Below are positions 21,487 to 29,346 of a stretch of DNA of 56,270 bases, one piece after another. The stretch comes from a virus. The stretch covers positions 1-56,270 of IMG/VR virus record IMGVR_UViG_3300035698_010116, one strand, 5' to 3'. The position numbers and the translations under genes are program-made. Position 1 is the stretch's first letter. Each line of letters begins with the position of its first letter. The notes under the pieces are model-generated. The model worked only from the letters and a program-made list of their open reading frames with translations, was not told where the DNA came from and did no database searches.

Positions 21487-21751
21487 ACTCAGGACCAACC
21501 CGGTCACCCAAGCGTACCGGGACAACCACGACGCCATCTTCGGCCCGCGAAAACCCCTGACCCCCGAAGAGCGCGAAGCCGCCGCCAAGTCGCGCGCCGA
21601 GCGCCACGGCATGGAGGCGGCGTCGGGCCGCAAGGACGCGCAGTGGTACGTCGACAACGAGCAGAGGGTGTCGGCGGATCCGGACTACGCCAAGAAGATG
21701 ATGCCGTCGCGGGTCTACGATAGGCAGTTCAAGGAGATATTTGGGAAATGA
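21470..21751 (+). CDS. hypothetical charged helical protein
   Basis: A 93-residue, strongly charged protein with a GTG start after AAGGAGGGACCC. It is rich in Arg, Lys, Glu, Asp and Ala, and is predicted largely helical or disordered. Such proteins sometimes serve as early phage proteins binding host factors, but nothing specific is visible. It ends with an ATGA overlap. Confidence 0.65.
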   Translation: MSHKDKLRTNPVTQAYRDNHDAIFGPRKPLTPEEREAAAKSRAERHGMEAASGRKDAQWYVDNEQRVSADPDYAKKMMPSRVYDRQFKEIFGK

Positions 21752-22143
21752 GTGACATCATCGAGCTGCACCCGAAAGAGGAAGAACTGATCTGGATCTG
21801 CCGGTGTGGATGCCAATCCCACTTTGTTTACAAGGATGGCCGCATTTGCTGTGTAAGCTGTGGCGAGGGCCCGTCGGATGGGGTCTACGCCGAGATGGCC
21901 GAGGTTATTGGGCCGATGGGGACGGCCCCCGATGTATGGCACGTCGCCTTCACGACTGCCGCTGAAACGGAGTTTTCTTTTCGCCGGTTTTCGCAACGGG
22001 TGCTTGAGCCGGAGGTCGTGGTCGCGGCGATGTTTTGGGAAGACGGGACGGTATCGTTCGTTGGGGAAATTCCAACGAACAAGCCACGCAAGGCGTGGTT
22101 CCGCAGGTGCATGACGGATCTCAGAAAGATGCTTGAGTTATGA
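21748..22143 (+). CDS. hypothetical protein with zinc-ribbon-like N-terminus
   Basis: A 131-residue protein. Residues 17-38 contain CRCGCQSHFVYKDG...CCVSCGE, a zinc-ribbon-like arrangement of five to six cysteines. The rest is beta-rich (VWHVAFTTAAETEFSF) followed by a basic helix at the end. Zinc ribbons of this type bind nucleic acid or act as structural knuckles. It is coupled on both sides by ATGA overlaps. Confidence 0.7.
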   Translation: MSDIIELHPKEEELIWICRCGCQSHFVYKDGRICCVSCGEGPSDGVYAEMAEVIGPMGTAPDVWHVAFTTAAETEFSFRRFSQRVLEPEVVVAAMFWEDGTVSFVGEIPTNKPRKAWFRRCMTDLRKMLEL

Positions 22144-22154
22144 AGGAAGTTAAA

Positions 22155-22520
22155 ATGAAAATAACCCGCCGTACCTTCTTCACCGGCCTCGCTGCCACTG
22201 TCACGTTCTTCGGTGCGCGAGGGTGCCCTCCACAAGCTGACGAACTTACGCCGGGGAACTGCTCACTCAACATGGGTGCGCGCATCCCCTTCGATGACTT
22301 GACGGCGAAACGGGTCCGCGATACCCGGTCGGCCCTGATCAAGGGTATGCATTGGCAACTATCACCTTACATGAAGCGGGTGTTCGTTTGGCGCAAGAAG
22401 CTGCACCTTGAAGAAGAGCGGGATGTCTTCCGGGGTGAGCTGGTTATCTACGCCAGCGCTCGTCTCTACGTGCTCAAACCGGGTGAAAATCCCCAAACCC
22501 TGCGGGCGGGTTGGGGTTGA
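22155..22520 (+). CDS. small exported protein with Tat-like signal
   Basis: A 121-residue protein. I chose the ATG after AAGGAAG; an in-frame ATG five codons earlier overlaps the previous stop. The N-terminus has twin arginines, T-R5-R6-T-F-F, followed by a hydrophobic stretch (FTGLAATVTFFG) and a Cys (ARGC), compatible with a Tat signal and perhaps a lipoprotein site. The mature part is basic and helical. A phage-encoded Tat substrate is unusual. The function is not known. Confidence 0.65.
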   Translation: MKITRRTFFTGLAATVTFFGARGCPPQADELTPGNCSLNMGARIPFDDLTAKRVRDTRSALIKGMHWQLSPYMKRVFVWRKKLHLEEERDVFRGELVIYASARLYVLKPGENPQTLRAGWG

Positions 22521-22551
22521 TTTTTGATCTCCCTTTGTATAGGGTACGTTC

Positions 22552-23223
22552 ATGGTAAACATCTTAAAAGAACTTTTCCGTGGCACGGATTGTAAGGTTG
22601 AGAAAAACTTTGACACCGATAGCTTTCGTGTGTCGGCCGATATAAGTTGTGAGGGTCTTACGGACAATCCGGAACTTTTTACAACGGCGCTGGCGAATCA
22701 GGCGGCGCACAGCCCACACCTCGCGGGGGTGCAGCAAGCGATGCAGGACCCTATGGTCACGGCGATGATGCAAGCGCAGCAAACAACCTTGGATAGCGCG
22801 TTAGCGCAGACGTTGTTAGGAGTAGGACTTCAGGGTATGGGAGCAGGAAAGGGCGGCGGGAATCCCGCACCGGCTTCGCAGGGGTTGTTTGCGCAACAGC
22901 AGATGGCAGGTCTTTCACCGTTGTCCGGTGGTACGTTTGCATCCGCTGGTGCTCCGTTGACGACGCCGCTGCCGCCGTCGAGTGAACCCCCGGCCACAAA
23001 AACGTCCATTATTCAGGCCATCAAGCAGGACCTCGATAAGCAAACGCAGGCCCACGGCCATTTCGGTGACAAGACTGAGATCGACACCACGCGCCTCGCA
23101 AGGGTCGCCCTGCGCGCCGTGCGGAGTATTGACGGGGCCGTATTCGAGGCAGCGGGGGTCAACCCGAAACACCGCCGCGAGGATTTCCTCAAGGTGGTTG
23201 ACCAGATCATGCGGAGTTTATAA
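22552..23223 (+). CDS. hypothetical protein, Gln/Ala/Gly/Pro-rich centre
   Basis: A 223-residue protein of unknown function. The first ~50 residues contain two Cys and beta-like segments. The central ~90 residues are low-complexity Ala/Gln/Gly/Met/Pro. The last ~60 form a helical domain (TARVALRAVRS ... FLKVVDQIMRSL). This looks like a linker-joined two-domain protein. It directly precedes the LexA-type regulator by one base. Confidence 0.7.
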   Translation: MVNILKELFRGTDCKVEKNFDTDSFRVSADISCEGLTDNPELFTTALANQAAHSPHLAGVQQAMQDPMVTAMMQAQQTTLDSALAQTLLGVGLQGMGAGKGGGNPAPASQGLFAQQQMAGLSPLSGGTFASAGAPLTTPLPPSSEPPATKTSIIQAIKQDLDKQTQAHGHFGDKTEIDTTRLARVALRAVRSIDGAVFEAAGVNPKHRREDFLKVVDQIMRSL

Positions 23224-23224
23224 C

Positions 23225-23455
23225 GTGACACCACGCCATAAGGAATGTTTGGATTTCATCAGGGAGTTCTGGGATGTCTATGGCTACGCGCCCTCCTATG
23301 ATGAAATCCGCGAAGCTCTTGGAGCCAAAAGCAAAGCCTCCGTTTCCGGCTTGCTCTCCAAGTTGGAAGAACGCGGGTACATCAAGCGGATACCTAACCT
23401 TGCCCGGTCTGTCCGTGTTGTGACTCCCGAGGGGGGTCTCCCCTCCTCGGGATAA
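23225..23455 (+). CDS. stand-alone LexA-type winged-helix DNA-binding protein
   Basis: A 76-residue protein with GTG start. It matches the N-terminal domain of LexA in order: TPRHKECLDFIREF, YGYAPSYDEIREALG, then KASVSGLLSKLEERGYIKR and a wing strand (ARSVRVV). The C-terminal Ser/Lys protease domain is absent, so it cannot self-cleave on DNA damage. It may repress phage genes or compete for host SOS boxes (inference). Its last codons lie in a CCCGAGG...CCTCGGG repeat, and it sits directly before the terminase large subunit gene. Confidence 0.85.
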   Translation: MTPRHKECLDFIREFWDVYGYAPSYDEIREALGAKSKASVSGLLSKLEERGYIKRIPNLARSVRVVTPEGGLPSSG

Positions 23456-23484
23456 ACGGTGACCCCGCGTTCTTTAAAGGCTTG

Positions 23485-23514
23485 CCCCGGAACGGTGTTC
23501 CGGGGTAAGTTTTT
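23485..23514 (+). terminator. hairpin with T-run just upstream of the large terminase gene
   Basis: CCCCGGAAC-GGT-GTTCCGGGG, nine perfect pairs with a 3-nt loop, then TAAGTTTTT. It is a good intrinsic terminator but ends three nt before the terminase ATG, which otherwise has no clear ribosome binding site. It could therefore also control terminase translation. Confidence 0.7.
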
Positions 23515-23517
23515 AAA

Positions 23518-26001
23518 ATGCCACTGGACAATGTTCAGATTGAGTATCTTGACAGGCTCCACGAGCTTCCGCTTGAAAAACAGCGGGAGATATTGGCTGT
23601 TTGTAATAAACTCGAAGCCGCTCATCAACGGTGCGATGCCAAAGATAGTTTTATTGCTTTTGTCAAGCAGGTCTGGCCCGGCTTTATCGAGGGTTATCAT
23701 CACAAGATCATGGCCGAGGCCTTCGAAAGGGTCATGCGCGGCGAGCTGAAACGGCTCATCATCAACATGGCCCCGCGCCATACGAAATCCGAATTCGCGT
23801 CCCATCTCTTCCCCGCTTGGTTCATGGGGCACCATCCTAAGAAATACATCGTTCAGGCGTCCAACACCTCTGATCTGGCGGTGGACTTCGGACGCAAGGT
23901 GCGCGATACCATCGGCGATGAGGCCTATCGCAAGGTCTTCCCCAATGTCGCCGTACATGCTGACGCTGCCGCAGCAGGTAAGTGGAAGACGACGGCCAAG
24001 GGCGAGTACTTCGCCATCGGCGTCGGCGGCACGCTGACGGGCCGTGGCGGCGATCTGATCATCATCGATGATCCTCATGCTCTCGCCGTTGATACGCCGA
24101 TAGCCACGACAAGGGGTTGGAAAACAATTGAGACTGTGGCCGTCGGTGACTACGTTTTTGGGCGTAGTGGCAAACCGACACGGGTCACTGCCAAGTCCGA
24201 GGTGCAGCATGGCCGGACGCTGTACGAAGTTCAGACAAATGATGGTGCGGTCATCGAGTGCGATGGTGGGCATCTCTGGAACCACCGGGTAGGAACCAAC
24301 TTGAAACTTGGTTTCACGAACACGACCGCGCGGGAGTTGGCCCATTGGAATAAATCCAGTAAACCTTGCATGCCCCGCCATCATCCGGTCCAGTACCCGG
24401 CGCAGGATTTGTTGATCCATCCTTGGGTCTTAGGTGCTTGGCTTGGTGACGGCACCGCGAGCAACGCCAAGATGACCGCGCATCCGGTTGACGCGATCTA
24501 CATGCGCAAGCAGTTTAAGCGGTGGGGTTATGCGACGACAGATCAAGCGGATAGATTTAATTTCGGTGTCTTGGGTCTGTGGACGCAGCTTCGTGCGTCA
24601 GGGCTTTTAGATAACAAGCACATCCCCGTTGAGTACATGTTGGGTAGCCTTGATCAGCGGTTGTCTTTGTTGCAGGGGCTTATGGACACAGATGGCGAAG
24701 TTTCCAAAGCCGGGCAGTGTGTGTTCCACAATAAGGATGAGGCCCTTGTGCGTCAGGTCGTGGAACTTCTGTGGTCTTTGGGAAAGAAGGTTCAGTTACG
24801 ATCTTATTGGTGCGATGGATACAAAGGAGCCTGTTGGATGCACCGGGTTTGTTTTAAAATGAAACAAGCCGCGAAGATGCCCCGAAAAAGAGAGCGCGCG
24901 TATACACCTACAGATAAGATGAGCCGCAGCTTCACGGTTACAAAAACAGGTCGTAGAGGTAGCGTGCAATGCATCACGGTTGCGCGAAAGGATGGCCTAT
25001 TTCTTGTTGGTCGTGAATACGTGGTGACTCATAATTCTGAGCAGGAGGCCAAGCAGGCCGAAACCAAGCCCGAGATTTATGACAACGTGTTTGAGTGGTA
25101 CACCTCCGGCCCGCGCCAGCGCGTGCAGCCCGGCGCGGCCATCGTGATTGTCATGACGCGCTGGTCGAAGCGGGACCTGACCGGGCGCGTGCTCAAGGAG
25201 GCGAAACTCAGGGAGCTGGGCGAGGACTGGGAGGTCATCGAGCTTCCCGCTATCTTGCCGTCGGACAAGCCGATCTGGCCTGAGTTCTGGCCCGAGGATG
25301 AAATCCGGGCCATTAAGGCAGAGTTGCCGGTGGCCAAGTGGATGGCGCAGTACCAGCAACAGCCGACGGCTGAAGAGGGCGCGCTGGTCAAGCGTGAGTG
25401 GTGGAAGCGCTGGGAACACAAAGAACCGCCGGCGGTGGAGTTTGTCATTCAGAGCTGGGACACGGCCTTCGAGAAGACGCAGCGTGCGGATTATTCGGCG
25501 TGCACGACCTGGGGTGTGTTTTACCGGGAGCACGAGGACACCGGTAAACTGTTGCCGAACATCATTTTGTTGGATGCTTTTCGCAAGCGCATGGAGTTTC
25601 CGGAACTGAAGAAGAAGGCTTACGAATTGTGGGCAGATTGGGAGCCGGAGGCCTTCATTGTTGAGAAGCGGGCCAGTGGTGCACCCCTTATTCAGGAGAT
25701 TAGGGCGACAGGCATCCCGGTGAGTGAATTTACACCTTCGCGCGGAAATGATAAGATCGCGCGCGTCAATGCCGTGTCCGACTTGTTTTCTTCCGGGGTT
25801 GTATGGGCTCCGGAACACAAGTGGGCCGATGAGGTGATTGAGGAATTTGCGGAATTTCCTGCTGGTGAGCACGACGATTACGTCGATAGCTCGACACTGG
25901 CACTGCGACGGTATCGTGAGGGCGGTTTCATTAAGACGCCGCAGGACGAAGAGGAAGATGATCGTGAAGTCCTTCCGGCGAAATCCTACGAGTATTATTA
26001 G
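23518..26001 (+). CDS. terL: terminase large subunit with in-frame intein
   Basis: The ATP-driven packaging motor and headful nuclease. The precursor is 827 residues. The spliced product would be 508 residues, typical for Terminase_6-type proteins. The ATPase has a Walker-A-like MAPRHTKSE (84-92) and the Walker B LIIIDD ending at D184-D185. The intein interrupts right after DDPH187, and the extein resumes with SEQEAK, restoring the common DDPHSEQEAK. The nuclease domain shows SWDTAF, FIVEKRASG and GEHDDYVDS with the expected acidic residues. Without splicing the motor would be dead, so splicing gates DNA packaging. Confidence 0.95.
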   Translation: MPLDNVQIEYLDRLHELPLEKQREILAVCNKLEAAHQRCDAKDSFIAFVKQVWPGFIEGYHHKIMAEAFERVMRGELKRLIINMAPRHTKSEFASHLFPAWFMGHHPKKYIVQASNTSDLAVDFGRKVRDTIGDEAYRKVFPNVAVHADAAAAGKWKTTAKGEYFAIGVGGTLTGRGGDLIIIDDPHALAVDTPIATTRGWKTIETVAVGDYVFGRSGKPTRVTAKSEVQHGRTLYEVQTNDGAVIECDGGHLWNHRVGTNLKLGFTNTTARELAHWNKSSKPCMPRHHPVQYPAQDLLIHPWVLGAWLGDGTASNAKMTAHPVDAIYMRKQFKRWGYATTDQADRFNFGVLGLWTQLRASGLLDNKHIPVEYMLGSLDQRLSLLQGLMDTDGEVSKAGQCVFHNKDEALVRQVVELLWSLGKKVQLRSYWCDGYKGACWMHRVCFKMKQAAKMPRKRERAYTPTDKMSRSFTVTKTGRRGSVQCITVARKDGLFLVGREYVVTHNSEQEAKQAETKPEIYDNVFEWYTSGPRQRVQPGAAIVIVMTRWSKRDLTGRVLKEAKLRELGEDWEVIELPAILPSDKPIWPEFWPEDEIRAIKAELPVAKWMAQYQQQPTAEEGALVKREWWKRWEHKEPPAVEFVIQSWDTAFEKTQRADYSACTTWGVFYREHEDTGKLLPNIILLDAFRKRMEFPELKKKAYELWADWEPEAFIVEKRASGAPLIQEIRATGIPVSEFTPSRGNDKIARVNAVSDLFSSGVVWAPEHKWADEVIEEFAEFPAGEHDDYVDSSTLALRRYREGGFIKTPQDEEEDDREVLPAKSYEYY
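24079..25035 (+). other. class 3 intein with LAGLIDADG homing endonuclease in terL
   Basis: 319 residues from Ala1 to Asn319, with Ser as the +1 extein residue. Block A is ALAVDTPIATTRGW, with Ala instead of Cys/Ser at position 1. Block B has H65-L-W67, block F has C298 (VQCITV) and block G ends T317-H318-N319. W (B:12), C (F:4) and T (G:5) are the signature of class 3 inteins, in which the block F Cys starts the reaction. The endonuclease has both dodecapeptides: LGAWLGDG (D124) and LQGLMDTDG (D205). All key residues are present, so splicing and homing both look functional. Confidence 0.93.
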
Positions 26002-26010
26002 GGGGCGGGT

Positions 26011-28683
26011 ATGGCGGTGAACGTGGACAAGCGGCTGGAGCCGTCGGACATCTTGGTTGAAGAGGGGGAATCGGTTGATGTGGAAATCCCCGGTGAGGAC
26101 CTTGATTTTGAGTTGATGAGCGAAGAGGAACAGGAAGACGGCAGTGTCGTTGTCGACTTTGATCCACAGGAGGATGTGGACGCCGACGCCGAGGAGCACG
26201 ACGCTAATCTGGCGCTGGCCCTTGACGATGCTGAGTTGATAAAGTTGGCCACGGACTTGATCGAGGATTTCGACAACGACAAGAAAACCCGCGAGCCGTG
26301 GGAGAAAGCGTATACGCAAGGGTTGGCCCTGTTGGGGCTTAACATCGAGAAAAGAACGCAGCCGTGGGCGGGTGCTTCCGGTGTCTTTCATCCGATCCTG
26401 ACGGAGGCCGTGGTCAAGTATCAGGCCGACGCCATGATGGAGACTTTTCCGGCGGCGGGGCCGGTACTGACCAAGATCGTCGGTAAGGAGACCCCCGAGA
26501 TCGAGAAGCAGTCCAAGCGGGTGCGTCACGATATGAATTATCAGTGCACCGAGGTCATGCCCGAATACCGCAACGAGCATGAACAGGCACTGCTTCACCA
26601 GGGGATCGCCGGGTCCGTCTTCAAGAAGGTTTATTTCAGCCCGGCGCTTAATCGGTATACCTCCCAGTTCATCATGGCCGACGATCTTGTGGTGGCGTAT
26701 GGCACGACCAACCTGACGGCGTGCAATCGCGTGACCCACATGATGAAGGAATTTCCCAACGACCTCCGTAAGGCACAGTTATCCGGACAATACAGGGACA
26801 TTGACGTTCCCAAGCCCGTGATCATGTACACCAAAGTCGATAAGGCCGAGGACAAGGCGGCGGGCGACGCGCCGATGGCGGAGTTCGATGACCGGCACCT
26901 GTTGCTCGAAGTGCACGTGGTGCTGGATTTACCCGGTTTTGAGGATGTCGACGAGGAGGGCGAAAAAACAGGGTTGTCGCTGCCGTATATCGTCACTATC
27001 GAGAAATCAAGTCGGCTCGTGTTGGCAGTCTACAGGAATTGGGACGAGGACGATTCCGGCAAGACGAAAAACGAGTACTTTGTTCACTATCCCTTCATGC
27101 CGGGTCTTGGTTTTTACGGTATCGGGCTGGTTCATCTTCTTGGAGGCATTGCCAAGTCTTCGACCTCCATTCTGCGGCAGTTGATCGATGCCGGAACGCT
27201 GGCTAACCTGCCTGCCGGGTTGAAGTCGCGGGGTCTGCGTATAAAAGGCGATAATTCGCCCCTCCGGCCTGGAGAATTCCGGGATGTCGACGTTCCGGGT
27301 GGCGCGATCAAGGACAATATCTCGTTTGTGCCGTACAAGGAGCCTTCTTCGGTGCTCTATCAGCTCTTGGGGAGCATCACCGAGGAAGGGCGCAATGTCG
27401 CCAGCATTGCGGGTCTCAAAATCTCCGATATGAATGCTCAAGCACCCGTGGGCACGACCTTGGCGTTGCTGGAACGCGGCATGAAGGTGATGTCGGGGGT
27501 CAACGCCCGCACGCACGCGGCCATGAAGGTTGAATTTAAGTTGTTGGCGGTGCTGGTGCGTGATCACGCCCCACCGGATTATGAATACGAGGTGGCCGAG
27601 GGAGCCACGCGCGCCAAGGATTATGATGATCGCGTAGACGTGGTGCCCGTGTCGAACCCGAATGCTTCGACAATGGCGCATCGCATCATGCGTTTTCAGG
27701 CGATTCATCAGTTAGCACAGACGGCACCGCACATTTATGATCAAAAGCTCCTGCACAGGGGTATGATCTCAGCAATGGGCGAAGATAACGCCGAAAAGCT
27801 CATCCCGATGGATGAGGACATGAAACCGATGGACCCCGTGGCCGAAAACATGGCCCTTTTGACCGGGAAGCCGGTCAAGGCACACCTGTATCAGGATCAC
27901 AAGAGCCACATTCAGGTCCACTTGGCGGCGGCGCAGGACCCTAAAATACTCGAAATCATGGGTCAAACGCCCGCCGCCAAGGCGATTGCCGCAGCAGCGG
28001 CGGCACATGTGCAGGAGCACGTGGCCTTCGAATATCGCCGGGAGATAGAGAAGCAGCTTGGGGTTCCGATGCCCGAATTCGACGCTAATCTTCCCGCCGA
28101 GACCGAGGTCACCCTGTCGAAATTGATAGCCGACGCCGCCGACAAGCTCCTCAAGAAGGATCAGGCCGAGATGCAGGCGCAGAAGAACGCCGAGGCCCAG
28201 AACGATCCGGTAATTCAGTTGCAGAAGGCAGATGCCCAGACCAAGGCGGCGGAAGTCAAGCGCAAGGGTGTGGCCGACAGGCTCCGTGCGGCGCTGGGTA
28301 AGGAACAGATCGCCTCCAAGGAGAAGCTGGAGGGCAACAAGGCCGGGCGTGAAGTTCAGCAGGATCTGTTGGACAAGCAGATTGAGTTGAAGCGGCTTGA
28401 AGTTGAGCTGGCGCGCATTCGGTCTCAGGAGAAGATCGCGGGGGCGCAATTGGGCGTCAATGTGTCGCAAGGGGTGGTCGACGACCAGATCGAACGTGAA
28501 CGCATTGCAGCCCAGAGCGAGCAGGCGGAGCTGCGTGAAGGGGTCAACCTGAAGCGTAACGACGAAGCGGCGGAAGCCGAGAAAGAGCGTCTGAAGAACG
28601 AGCGCATCCGTGATCAGCAGAACACGACCCAACGGTTTATGGGCATGTTCAAGTCGAAGTCAAAAAAGGAAGATGGCGATTAA
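26011..28683 (+). CDS. portal protein
   Basis: An 890-residue portal forming the packaging vertex. It follows the terminase by 9 nt. The N-terminal ~100 residues are very acidic. The core reads WEKAYTQGLALLGL...TQPWAGASGVFHPILTEAVVKYQADAM, typical for large podoviral (P22-like/HMO-like) portals, with the wing and stem region through IAGLKISDMNAQAPVGTTLALLERG. The last ~220 residues are a long charged, Gln/Ala-rich coiled coil, matching the barrel found in P22-type portals. Confidence 0.87.
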   Translation: MAVNVDKRLEPSDILVEEGESVDVEIPGEDLDFELMSEEEQEDGSVVVDFDPQEDVDADAEEHDANLALALDDAELIKLATDLIEDFDNDKKTREPWEKAYTQGLALLGLNIEKRTQPWAGASGVFHPILTEAVVKYQADAMMETFPAAGPVLTKIVGKETPEIEKQSKRVRHDMNYQCTEVMPEYRNEHEQALLHQGIAGSVFKKVYFSPALNRYTSQFIMADDLVVAYGTTNLTACNRVTHMMKEFPNDLRKAQLSGQYRDIDVPKPVIMYTKVDKAEDKAAGDAPMAEFDDRHLLLEVHVVLDLPGFEDVDEEGEKTGLSLPYIVTIEKSSRLVLAVYRNWDEDDSGKTKNEYFVHYPFMPGLGFYGIGLVHLLGGIAKSSTSILRQLIDAGTLANLPAGLKSRGLRIKGDNSPLRPGEFRDVDVPGGAIKDNISFVPYKEPSSVLYQLLGSITEEGRNVASIAGLKISDMNAQAPVGTTLALLERGMKVMSGVNARTHAAMKVEFKLLAVLVRDHAPPDYEYEVAEGATRAKDYDDRVDVVPVSNPNASTMAHRIMRFQAIHQLAQTAPHIYDQKLLHRGMISAMGEDNAEKLIPMDEDMKPMDPVAENMALLTGKPVKAHLYQDHKSHIQVHLAAAQDPKILEIMGQTPAAKAIAAAAAAHVQEHVAFEYRREIEKQLGVPMPEFDANLPAETEVTLSKLIADAADKLLKKDQAEMQAQKNAEAQNDPVIQLQKADAQTKAAEVKRKGVADRLRAALGKEQIASKEKLEGNKAGREVQQDLLDKQIELKRLEVELARIRSQEKIAGAQLGVNVSQGVVDDQIERERIAAQSEQAELREGVNLKRNDEAAEAEKERLKNERIRDQQNTTQRFMGMFKSKSKKEDGD

Positions 28684-28702
28684 ACACTTGCGGAGGTGAA
28701 CA

Positions 28703-28915
28703 TTGGCCGATAATATTTTAGCCCTGTCTCAGGAACGCATTCGCAACCGGATGAATGGGATTGCAGACGCCTTGATCGGCGGTAATTGCTTATCAGCGGA
28801 AACGGCAGGTATGGTTGGTATACAGTATGCCAAACAAGCGGGGGTTATCGAAGGCTTGGCGTTGGCGGAGAGAGATATACTCGACGTCATTGAGGAAGCC
28901 GAGAAGCGGGAGTAA
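28703..28915 (+). CDS. hypothetical small helical protein
   Basis: A 70-residue protein with TTG start two bases after GGAGGTGAACA. It is nearly all helix (LSQERIRNRMNGIADALIGG, then EGLALAERDILDVIEEAEKRE). It lies between portal and GroES-like genes and is probably a minor assembly or connector-associated protein. Family not known to me. Confidence 0.7.
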   Translation: MADNILALSQERIRNRMNGIADALIGGNCLSAETAGMVGIQYAKQAGVIEGLALAERDILDVIEEAEKRE

Positions 28916-28923
28916 TCCAATAA

Positions 28924-29346
28924 ATGCGTACTTTGAAATCGGTTAAGAAGCCCGGGCTGGTGGAAACACCGGAGCTGGTGGGTTTTGAAGACCCGGCTAA
29001 AAAGGCGCTCAGGCACGAATCGGTGCCGGTGCCGAAAGGCTGGCGCATATTGATCGGTATCCCCGAAATCGAGGAGAAGACTTCCGGGGGTATCATCAAG
29101 GCGGAAATCACTAAGCAGACTGAGCAGTCTTCGACGGTTCTCGGCTTGGTGTTGGACATGGGGCCGCTGTGTTATACCGACACGGCGCGCTTTGGTGAAG
29201 CGCCCTGGTGCAAGATCGGCGATTTCGTCCTGATCGGGGCTTACAAGGGGGTTCGATTTCACGTTTTCGGCAAGGAATTCCGCATCATCAACGATGACAC
29301 CGTTCAGGCGGTTGTAAACGATCCGAGGGGGTACACGAGGGCGTAA
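28924..29346 (+). CDS. GroES-like co-chaperonin
   Basis: A 140-residue protein with the chaperonin-10 layout: VPKGWRILIGIPEIEEKTSGGIIKAE (strand and mobile-loop region), VLGLVLDMG, KIGDFVLIGAYKGVRFHVFGKEFRIINDDTVQAV. GroES proper starts with the same R-I-L...E-E-K-T-S-G-G-I pattern. It would cap host or phage chaperonin to fold capsid proteins, as T4 gp31 does; the position just upstream of the scaffold and capsid genes supports this. The N-terminus has ~25 extra residues. Confidence 0.82.
   Translation: MRTLKSVKKPGLVETPELVGFEDPAKKALRHESVPVPKGWRILIGIPEIEEKTSGGIIKAEITKQTEQSSTVLGLVLDMGPLCYTDTARFGEAPWCKIGDFVLIGAYKGVRFHVFGKEFRIINDDTVQAVVNDPRGYTRA

Noticed and set aside
23296-24420. Minus-strand frame of 374 codons across the terminase start
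   Set aside because: Antisense to the LexA-type gene, the terminator hairpin and the terminase ATPase domain.
24997-26739. Long minus-strand frame of 580 codons
   Set aside because: It is antisense to the terminase C-terminus and the portal start, which are clearly coding. The translation is Arg/Leu/His-rich, as typical for shadow frames of GC-rich genes.
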